A stretch of DNA of 5,294 bases, taken from the NCBI GenBank assembly GCA_002432095.1, contig DJFQ01000183.1:983-6276 (forward strand), read 5' to 3'. Each line of letters opens with the position of its first letter. The stretch's first letter is position 1. The notes beneath the pieces were generated by a model. That model was not told the DNA's origin. It saw only the letters and a list, made by a program, of their open reading frames with translations, and did no database searches. Origin of the DNA: Marinagarivorans sp. UBA5868 (lineage in GTDB: Bacteria; Pseudomonadota; Gammaproteobacteria; Pseudomonadales; Cellvibrionaceae). Below are positions 1 to 5,294 of this stretch, one piece after another. Both the position numbers and the translations under genes were made by a program.

Positions 1-18
1 ATCAGTAGTTTGGAGCCA

Positions 19-690
19 TCAGCGGGAAATGCCGGGCAGCGGCATGATGATTCCCGCTTCATCCAAAGCAACAAAAATTTGTGCGTGCTCGCGTTTCACC
101 GGCGCCCCGCCGGTGAAAAAGCTGAAGGCTGGTAATACACAATAATCGCGGTAAAGCGCAAACACGGGCAGGCGCATGTGCGGCAGATTCACCACCGGGT
201 GAACATGACCAAGAAAGCGGAAAAGTTCTGCGCCAGGCAGGTCATCATGGACAAAAATAAACGGGCCGCGCTGCCAAGCGGGTTCGCATAAGGTTAATGG
301 CAATCTCGCTAATAATTCGCGATTGGGTTTGTCGTGATTGCCTAAGACGACGATTAATTCTGTTCCAAGACTTTCGCACCAGTTCTGAATATCGCCCATC
401 ACCCCCGCCGTTAAACCGCTGCGGTGATGCACAAAATCCCCAAGTACTAAAAGCCGCTCGGCCTCAGTCATAACAACCAATTCCGTCAAGCGCGCCAAAT
501 CATGCTGAAACGAGTGAGCAGGAACCGCTATGCCGGCGCGCTGGAATGTCTGCGCTTTGCCGAGATGGACGTCGGCGACGATCAGGGTTTTTTCCTCGTG
601 CCAGAAAATTGCGCGCTGCGACAGCAGGCTCAGGTTTTGTTCGCGCAGAACGAGCGTATGGGCGCCGGGCAGCATTATGGATCGGACCAT
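19..690 (-). CDS. pdeM: ligase-associated DNA damage response endonuclease PdeM (calcineurin-like metallophosphoesterase)
   Basis: This is a 223-aa binuclear-metal phosphoesterase, last gene of the repair cassette. Seen in the sequence, in order: DVHLGK at residues 40-45 (D40, H42), GDFVHHR at 84-90 (D85), GNHD at 117-120 (N118, H119), HDD at 148-150 and GHVHP at 161-165 (H162, H164). Together these are the full set of calcineurin-type metal and phosphate ligands, so it should be active. The C-terminal PAFSFFTGG stretch (187-195) resembles the PAF..FTGG signature of the PdeM family. Known: the Pseudomonas putida homologue (MPE) is a manganese-dependent DNA nuclease. Inference: it processes ends or flaps for the neighbouring helicase and ligase. 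No signal peptide or membrane segment is seen, so it is cytoplasmic. The start is uncertain: the ATG at 690 gives a 16-nt overlap with the helicase gene, while the ATG at 675 (Met6) overlaps the helicase stop as TAATG. Neither has a good Shine-Dalgarno sequence. Length is normal for the family. Confidence 0.93.
   Translation of the reverse strand: MVRSIMLPGAHTLVLREQNLSLLSQRAIFWHEEKTLIVADVHLGKAQTFQRAGIAVPAHSFQHDLARLTELVVMTEAERLLVLGDFVHHRSGLTAGVMGDIQNWCESLGTELIVVLGNHDKPNRELLARLPLTLCEPAWQRGPFIFVHDDLPGAELFRFLGHVHPVVNLPHMRLPVFALYRDYCVLPAFSFFTGGAPVKREHAQIFVALDEAGIIMPLPGISR
94..118. repeat. perfect 11-bp inverted repeat (hairpin) inside pdeM
   Basis: The left arm TTTCACCGGCG (94-104) and the right arm CGCCGGTGAAA (108-118) are perfect reverse complements around a 3-nt CCC loop. 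The repeat lies in the codons for FFTGGAPVK of pdeM (about residues 191-199). It has no T-run on the 3' side on either strand (AA follows on plus, CGCG on minus), so it does not look like an intrinsic terminator. Confidence 0.7.
673..677 (-). promoter_or_regulatory. TAATG overlap, helicase stop and alternative pdeM start
   Basis: The minus-strand bases TAATG join the helicase stop (677-675) and an ATG (675-673) that is Met6 of the longer pdeM reading. Such one-base overlaps commonly mark termination-reinitiation coupling, so this ATG may be the true pdeM start. The competing ATG at 690 would overlap the helicase gene by 16 nt. Confidence 0.45.
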
Positions 691-3167
691 TGTTTGATGA
701 GTTTTGCTACCCGATCTGCAATGGATTCGTTGGTCAGGTGCGAGGAAACCCGTTCCGTCAGCAGCGGGAAGCCAAAGGGCGTCGGATGCGGTAGTTGTCG
801 CAGCAGAATTTCGGCGCTGCTCAATCGCTGTAAAGTGCGCTGCAGACGTGAAGCCTCAAAAAATTGGTCCAGTGCTTCGCGCTCTGCTTGGCGCAACAAT
901 AAATTGTCGGGCTCGTAGCGCTGGAACACATCAAATAACAATGAAGCGCTTGCCTGCAGCTGCCGGGTAAGGTTGCGCCGGCCAGGGTAATTCTGATTGA
1001 CGAGGCCAGTAATCCGCGCAATATCACGAAATTGTCGCTTGGCCATATTGCTGATATTCAAGCTGGCGAGTGTATCCTCGGCAAGATTTTCCGGTGAAAA
1101 AAACGCCGCCGTTAAAACTTCCTGAAACGGAAAAGCCTCGCGACAGAGAAATTCCATGCCGTAGTCATTTACCGTCAAAGAAAAGCTGGCTTTTTGCAGC
1201 CGTGCAAAACGATAGGCCAACAGCGGCGCCAAACCTTCATGTACCAAACGGCCTTCAAACGGATAGAGAAATAAATGATGACCTTCGCGGGTACGACAGA
1301 TTTCCGCGAGCAGCTGATGCGCAGCGGGAACGGCGGACACTTCCGCTTGGCGCTGCAGAATCACCTCTATAGCCGATAGCTCCGCAGATTCATGCCATCG
1401 TTTGCGGTCGCTGAGCAATGCGCGGATTTCCGCACTGAGAGATTCGGAAATGGGCATACGACTGCCCGGCCATTTGGTGATGGCGCGACTGGTTTTTTCG
1501 CTCAGGCGCACCAGAACGCGGGCTTCCTCCATACGGAATAATTCAAGCGTTCGGCCGGCAAAAACAAAACGATCCCCTTTTTGTAAGCGGCTGATAAATC
1601 CCTCTTCGATCATACCCAAGGTTTTGCCGCGCAAAAATTTTACTTCCAGCTGTGCATCCGATTGGATCGTTCCGATATTCATACGATGAACATGGCCAAG
1701 ACGCGGACTGGCGATACGAAATGTTCCCGCTTCATCGCGGGCGATTTTGTGGTATTCGCCATAGGCGTGCAGATTTTCGCCGCCGTGCTCCACCAGTGCG
1801 AGTACCCAAACAAATTCCTGCCAGGTCAAATTACAAAATGAATGCGCTGTTTTGACTTCGGCAAATAAATCCTCCGGAATAAAACCATCACCGGTCGCGC
1901 AGGACACCAAATGTTGCGCGAGTACATCAAACGGCTTTTGCAGAAATGGACGTTTTTCCACTTCGCCTTTTTCCACGGCACTGCGGGTGGCGGCAAATTC
2001 CAATAACTCCAGCGCATGGGTCGGCACGCAGGCAATTTCACAAGGCTCCCCAAGGCGGTGACGCGCGCGGCCGGCGCGCTGCACGGTGCGCGCAATACCT
2101 TTGGGCGAGCCGATTTGATAAACACGTTCCACCTGGGGAAAATCCACGCCTAAATCCAGGGACGAGGTACACACCACCAGTTTCAATGCGCCGGATTTAA
2201 TCCCTGCTTCCACAAATTCCCGCACGCGCATATCCAAAGAGCCGTGGTGAAGCGCAATCAAACCCGCCCATTCCGGGCGCGCATCGAGAATTTCCTGAAA
2301 CCATTTTTCTGCCTGATAGCGCGTATTGGTGAAGATAAGCGTGCTGCGCTCGATATCCAGATCCGCCACCAATTTATCCCGCATGGACAAACCCAGATGG
2401 CCGGCCCAGGGAAATGCATCAACTCTTTCGGGCAGCAGCGAGCGTAAAAATACCGGGCGAGCAATATCCGCTTTCACAATGGTCGCTTTATTTCCCTCCC
2501 CTACCGCGAGACGCGCTGCCGTCTGCGGGTCTGCCAGTGTCGCCGACAGCGCCCAGGTGCGTACCGCCGGTGCCATCTTGCGCAGGCGTGCGAGACCCAG
2601 CTCAAGCAAAATTCCGCGTTTGCCTCCAGCGAGCTCATGCCATTCATCCATCACCACACAACGCGTTTGACGAAATTGTTCCTGTGCGCCCGGATAGGAA
2701 AGCAACAGTGCAAAGGATTCCGGCGTGGTGATCAGAATATGCGGCAGGCGCTGTTGCTGTTTGCGCCGCAGCGATGCTTTGGTGTCGCCGGTGCGGGTTT
2801 CAATGCGGATATTCAAGCCGAGATCGTCGCAGGGTTTGCGAATGGATTTTTCCACGTCGCGACTGAGGGCGCGCAAAGGTGTGATGTAGAGCAGATGCAG
2901 ACCATCGTCTTTGGGGTGCGGCGGATTTTGTAATAGCTCGGCAATCGCTGCGAAAACCGCTGCATAGGTTTTGCCTGAGCCGGTGGGAACATAAATCAGG
3001 CCGCTTTTTTTCTTCTGATACGCCAGCCAGGCGGCGCGTTGAAATTCCGTGGGCTGCCAACCCTGCTGCGCAAACCAAGCGCCGATTTTGGCCCAAACGG
3101 CTTCCGCACCGATTGGCTCGGAGGGTTGAATATTGGCGGGAGATTTTTTTGCTGACGTGCGCGGCAT
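675..3167 (-). CDS. lhr: ligase-associated DNA damage response DEXH-box helicase (Lhr-Core type)
   Basis: This is an 830-aa superfamily 2 helicase of the Lhr-Core class. Seen: upstream aromatic/Gln region (about W37-Q43), Walker A PTGSGKT at 61-67, motif Ia TPLRAL at 96-101, TPES at 148-151, Walker B DEWHEL at 174-179, SAT at 208-210, HHGSL at 307-311, motif V TSSLDLGVDF at 334-343 and motif VI QRAGRARHR at 363-371. The rest (about 400-830) matches the winged-helix plus Lhr-specific C-terminal region, including the LYPFEGRLVHEGLAPLLAYR stretch at 634-653. DEWHEL (instead of DEVHEL in large Lhr) is typical of the ligase-linked subgroup. Known: Lhr-Core enzymes are ssDNA-dependent ATPases that translocate 3' to 5' and unwind RNA:DNA or DNA duplexes. 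It is much shorter than E. coli Lhr (about 1,500 aa), as expected for the core form. Oddity: R369 in motif VI, where many Lhr proteins have Gly. The start at 3167 lies 6 nt past the ligase stop and has no clear Shine-Dalgarno, so translation is probably coupled. Confidence 0.95.
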   Translation of the reverse strand: MPRTSAKKSPANIQPSEPIGAEAVWAKIGAWFAQQGWQPTEFQRAAWLAYQKKKSGLIYVPTGSGKTYAAVFAAIAELLQNPPHPKDDGLHLLYITPLRALSRDVEKSIRKPCDDLGLNIRIETRTGDTKASLRRKQQQRLPHILITTPESFALLLSYPGAQEQFRQTRCVVMDEWHELAGGKRGILLELGLARLRKMAPAVRTWALSATLADPQTAARLAVGEGNKATIVKADIARPVFLRSLLPERVDAFPWAGHLGLSMRDKLVADLDIERSTLIFTNTRYQAEKWFQEILDARPEWAGLIALHHGSLDMRVREFVEAGIKSGALKLVVCTSSLDLGVDFPQVERVYQIGSPKGIARTVQRAGRARHRLGEPCEIACVPTHALELLEFAATRSAVEKGEVEKRPFLQKPFDVLAQHLVSCATGDGFIPEDLFAEVKTAHSFCNLTWQEFVWVLALVEHGGENLHAYGEYHKIARDEAGTFRIASPRLGHVHRMNIGTIQSDAQLEVKFLRGKTLGMIEEGFISRLQKGDRFVFAGRTLELFRMEEARVLVRLSEKTSRAITKWPGSRMPISESLSAEIRALLSDRKRWHESAELSAIEVILQRQAEVSAVPAAHQLLAEICRTREGHHLFLYPFEGRLVHEGLAPLLAYRFARLQKASFSLTVNDYGMEFLCREAFPFQEVLTAAFFSPENLAEDTLASLNISNMAKRQFRDIARITGLVNQNYPGRRNLTRQLQASASLLFDVFQRYEPDNLLLRQAEREALDQFFEASRLQRTLQRLSSAEILLRQLPHPTPFGFPLLTERVSSHLTNESIADRVAKLIKQWSDP

Positions 3168-3176
3168 TTACATTTA
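3165..3176 (-). promoter_or_regulatory. stop/start junction TAA-ATG-TAA-ATG between ligase and helicase
   Basis: On the minus strand the ligase stop TAA (3176-3174) is followed directly and in the same frame by ATG-TAA (3173-3168), a one-codon start-stop ORF, and then by the helicase ATG (3167-3165). No Shine-Dalgarno precedes it; the upstream bases AGCAACTCCCCTTCATCAAC are pyrimidine-rich. Helicase translation is therefore probably initiated by ribosomes finishing the ligase. The base pattern is certain; the regulatory role is inference. Confidence 0.5.
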
Positions 3177-4802
3177 TGCCGTTGATGAAGGGGAGTTGCT
3201 GTGAATCATCGATTTTAGATTGTCCAACGTATCCGCCTGGCGGTAGGGCTTATCTTCGCGCCAGCGTTTAATGCGAGGAAACCGCACCGCCACACCGGAT
3301 TTATGGCGCTTCGACACGGCGATATTTTCAAAGGCAAGCTCAAACACCAGTTCTGGTTTTACCGAGCGCACAGGACCAAATCGCTCCACAGTGTTGCGGC
3401 GGACCCAATTATCCACGCGATTAATTTCGCTGTCAGTCAAGCCGGAATAGGCTTTGGCCACCGGCACCAGCTCTTCGCCCTGCCACAATGCGAAGGTGTA
3501 ATCCGTATATAAATTCGCACGCCGCCCAGAACCCGGTTGCGCGTAGAGCAGCACCGCGTCGATGGTGTAAGGCTCGATTTTCCATTTCCACCAATCGCCT
3601 TTTTTGCGCCCCACCTGATAAGCGGAGTCGCGCCGCTTTAACATTACACCTTCCACACTTTGTGCACGTGCCTGCTCGCGCAATGCGCCCAGTTCTTCCC
3701 AATTATCGAATTCCAGCACTGGGGAAAATTTTAAACGTGCATCGCTCATTGTTGTCGTCAACTGCTCAAGCTGCTTTTTTCTTTCCTGCAGCGGTCGCTC
3801 GCGCCAGTCTTCACCTTGCCATTGCAATAAATCGTAGGTCATAAAAATTACGGGGCTATCGCGCATCACTGTAGCACCGGGCTTTTTGCGGCCGAGGCGT
3901 TTTTGCAAAGCGGAAAAATCCAGAGGTGCATCGTTTGTCCAGGCAAGAATTTCGCCGTCGAGAACCGCACCTTTGGGCAAACGCCGCGCAAGATCTTCAA
4001 GTTCGGGAAATTGCGCTGTCACCAGCTCTTCCCCGCGCGACCAGATCAGCACTTCATCACCCTGATGCATTATCTGACCGCGTATGCCGTCCCACTTCCA
4101 CTCTGCCAACCATGCCTCCGGCGCACCAATGGATTCCAACGATTGCTCCAATGGATAAGCGAGGTAAAACGGATATGGGCGCGGCGCCTCGGAGGAGTGC
4201 CCCTCTGCACTTAACGCTGACTGAAAAAATTCCGCCGTCGGCTGCCAGGCGCCGACAAATCGATGTGCGACAACCGCGGGCTCCAGCTGCGCGACTTGTG
4301 CAAGCGCGCGCAATACCAACGTTTTGGACACGCCAACACGAAATGCCCCGGTCATGATTTTATTCAGCACAAAACATTCAGCGGTATCCAACTCGCGCCA
4401 CCATTGTTTAACGCGTTCTCCCTGCTCTTGTTTGCTCAATGGCATCAGCGGCAGAATTTTCCGTTCCACCCATTCCTGCAATGACACATCCTTCATTTTC
4501 GGCTGATCTTTTATCTGTGATGGAGCCTGCCCGACTAAAAGCGCCACGGTTTCGGCGGTATCCCCAACGGTGTGATAAGCGTCCTTGAAAAGCCATTCGG
4601 GCATGCCGGTCATTTCCATCGCCCAATTTTGCAAATCGCGGGAGGTAATAAACCGCTTGATGCGCTCGCCGGTGAGAAAATAGGTCGCCCAGGCCGCATC
4701 GGCGGCGGGAACGTTTTGAAAATAATCCACCATCGCTTCCACTTTGGCATTGGTGGAGGTGGTGGTGTCCAGCGCTTGAAACAACTCGACAAAACGTCTC
4801 AT
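3174..4802 (-). CDS. ATP-dependent DNA ligase, cisplatin/ligase-associated repair type
   Basis: This is a 542-aa nucleotidyltransferase-fold ligase that seals DNA nicks using ATP; it is separate from the essential NAD-dependent LigA. Seen: an all-helical N-terminal DNA-binding domain (about 1-200), then the adenylation domain with motif I EWKWDGIRG at 234-242 (predicted AMP-accepting lysine K236), motif III LDGEIL at 281-286, motif IIIa near MTYDLL at 321-326, motif IV EGVMLKR at 384-390 and motif V WWKWKIE at 404-410. The OB domain follows, ending in motif VI-like RFPRIKRWREDK (507-518). All catalytic motifs are intact. There is no primase or phosphoesterase domain, so it is not LigD, and no Ku gene is visible. 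The start ATG at 4802 overlaps the upstream nuclease stop as ATGA, with a GAGGG element 9 nt upstream. Known: this family is found with the exonuclease, Lhr-Core and phosphoesterase. Inference: it performs the final sealing step of that pathway. Confidence 0.95.
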   Translation of the reverse strand: MRRFVELFQALDTTTSTNAKVEAMVDYFQNVPAADAAWATYFLTGERIKRFITSRDLQNWAMEMTGMPEWLFKDAYHTVGDTAETVALLVGQAPSQIKDQPKMKDVSLQEWVERKILPLMPLSKQEQGERVKQWWRELDTAECFVLNKIMTGAFRVGVSKTLVLRALAQVAQLEPAVVAHRFVGAWQPTAEFFQSALSAEGHSSEAPRPYPFYLAYPLEQSLESIGAPEAWLAEWKWDGIRGQIMHQGDEVLIWSRGEELVTAQFPELEDLARRLPKGAVLDGEILAWTNDAPLDFSALQKRLGRKKPGATVMRDSPVIFMTYDLLQWQGEDWRERPLQERKKQLEQLTTTMSDARLKFSPVLEFDNWEELGALREQARAQSVEGVMLKRRDSAYQVGRKKGDWWKWKIEPYTIDAVLLYAQPGSGRRANLYTDYTFALWQGEELVPVAKAYSGLTDSEINRVDNWVRRNTVERFGPVRSVKPELVFELAFENIAVSKRHKSGVAVRFPRIKRWREDKPYRQADTLDNLKSMIHSNSPSSTA

Positions 4803-5294
4803 GCCGCGCTTCCCTCTTTTGCACCCGGCTCGTCGGCTCCTTCCCTGCTGAGCGCCTCGCTATCGTCGCCAGTAAATAGCGTGTCCAGGGATTGAGCGGC
4901 ATAGCCCTCATGACTCAGATAACGGGCCAATAAATCCTTATAGCCGTGGGTGACATAAATCTGATTCGCGCCGGTTTCCTGCACGGTGCGCAGCAACCCC
5001 GGCCAGTCAGCGTGATCGGACAAAACAAAGCCGCGCTGATAACCGCGCCGCCGTCTATGCCCACGCACGCGCATCCAGCCGGACGCAAATCCAGTCGAAA
5101 CATTTTTAAAGCGTTTCATCCAGACCGAGCGGTGGGCGGACGGCGGCGCAATAATCAAGGCGCCGGTGTAGGAATGGTCTTTCAGCAGATCGGTGGTGAC
5201 GCGAGTTGGCAACATGGCCACGCCCTGCTGGCGATAAATTGCGGTGATCGCCTCCACGGCGCCGTGGGTGTAGACCTCTTCGTCCGTGAAGCGC
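4799..5294 (-). CDS. ligase-associated DNA damage response exonuclease, MBL/beta-CASP (SNM1/Artemis-like), 5' partial
   Basis: Only the C-terminal 164 codons are in the window. The frame is open through the right edge, reading RFTDEEVYTHGAVEA at its start, so the GTG at 5257 is an internal valine and not a start. Seen: a basic patch RGHRRRRGYQRG at visible residues 77-88, then SDHADW at 92-97 and THGY at 115-118. These correspond to C-terminal metal-ligand and beta-CASP motifs of SNM1/Pso2/Artemis-type nucleases. The N-terminal HxHxDH metal site and roughly the first half of a family protein of about 330-350 aa lie outside. Known: SNM1-like enzymes are 5'-3' DNA exonucleases, some acting on crosslink-damaged ends. 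The last 25 or so residues are an acidic, Gly/Ala/Ser-rich flexible tail that also encodes the ligase ribosome-binding site. The TGA stop overlaps the ligase ATG by 4 nt. It is the first visible gene of the operon and should lie promoter-proximal. Confidence 0.92.
   Translation of the reverse strand, partial: RFTDEEVYTHGAVEAITAIYRQQGVAMLPTRVTTDLLKDHSYTGALIIAPPSAHRSVWMKRFKNVSTGFASGWMRVRGHRRRRGYQRGFVLSDHADWPGLLRTVQETGANQIYVTHGYKDLLARYLSHEGYAAQSLDTLFTGDDSEALSREGADEPGAKEGSAA
4812..4816 (-). promoter_or_regulatory. Shine-Dalgarno site of the ligase gene
   Basis: On the minus strand this reads GAGGG, within AAAAGAGGGAAGC, 9 nt before the ligase ATG at 4802. It lies inside the last codons of the exonuclease gene. 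It supports the 4802 start and is the only clear Shine-Dalgarno sequence at an internal junction of the cluster. Confidence 0.6.

Noticed and set aside
1..18. Terminator after pdeM
   Set aside because: Only 18 bases of downstream sequence are present and they contain no stem-loop or T-run on the minus strand.
502..918. Plus-strand open frame of 138 codons across the pdeM/helicase junction
   Set aside because: It is antisense to two genes with complete catalytic motifs. Its translation is Arg/Ser/Cys-rich with no recognisable domain, and no ribosome-binding site stands out, so it is a shadow of GC-biased codons.
4126..4156. Direct repeat CCAATGGAT (4126-4134 and 4148-4156) in the ligase gene
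   Set aside because: It is only 9 bp, in coding sequence and in different codon frames; most likely chance, with no sign of insertion or duplication at the protein level.
3488..4357. Plus-strand open frames (118, 103 and 143 codons) within the ligase gene
   Set aside because: They lie antisense to conserved ligase motifs I-V, overlap one another in different frames, and have compositions rich in Arg, Pro and His typical of non-coding frames.
5254..5267. Perfect 14-bp palindrome CCACGGCGCCGTGG in the exonuclease gene
   Set aside because: It has no loop, is GC-rich and falls inside codons for a conserved THGAVEA segment. A 14-bp palindrome is not surprising in 5 kb of moderate-GC DNA, and no operator context is seen.
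5257..5294. GTG at 5257 as the exonuclease start
   Set aside because: The frame continues without a stop to the window edge and encodes the family-like THGAVEA upstream, and the N-terminal metal site must still come, so this is an internal Val codon.

Overview
The whole 5.3 kb window is one compact, minus-strand gene cluster. It encodes the four-protein set known as the ligase-associated DNA damage response (repair) cassette. In transcription order, reading from the right edge to the left, it holds: (1) an SNM1/Artemis-like MBL/beta-CASP exonuclease, of which only the C-terminal 164 codons are visible; (2) an ATP-dependent DNA ligase of 542 aa; (3) an Lhr-type DEXH helicase of 830 aa; and (4) a PdeM-type metallophosphoesterase of 223 aa. 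The four were assigned from motifs read directly in the translations. These are SDHADW/THGY in the nuclease, KWDG/DGE/EGVMLKR/KWK in the ligase, PTGSGKT/DEWH/SAT/QRAGR in the helicase, and DVH/GD/GNHD/GHVH in the phosphoesterase.

The organism is probably a gammaproteobacterium of moderate GC content, such as the Cellvibrio/Pseudomonas side of that class. This is an inference from protein style and the known distribution of the cassette, because the window has no rRNA or other taxonomic marker. No mobile element, tRNA, CRISPR array or phage gene is visible, and nothing suggests recent transfer.

Layout: positions 1-18 are the start of the downstream flank and show no terminator. Positions 19-690 are pdeM, 675-3167 the helicase, 3174-4802 the ligase, and 4799 to the right edge the exonuclease. 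Non-coding space between genes is 6 nt in total. The junctions are a 4-nt ATGA overlap (exo/lig), a TAA-ATG-TAA-ATG junction (lig/lhr), and a 16-nt overlap or TAATG one-base overlap (lhr/pdeM). This points to a single mRNA with translational coupling. The promoter must lie beyond the right edge.

Working together (inference from enzyme classes plus known biochemistry of homologous cassettes, e.g. Pseudomonas putida Lhr-Core and MPE): a 3'-5' ssDNA translocase/helicase, two nucleases that could trim damaged ends, and a ligase that seals the nick. The set would repair nucleic acid without Ku or LigD. The exact lesion handled remains poorly defined. The system is recognisable rather than new. The most unusual local details are the start-stop minimal ORF between ligase and helicase, a perfect 11-bp hairpin inside pdeM, and an Arg in helicase motif VI where many Lhr proteins have Gly.
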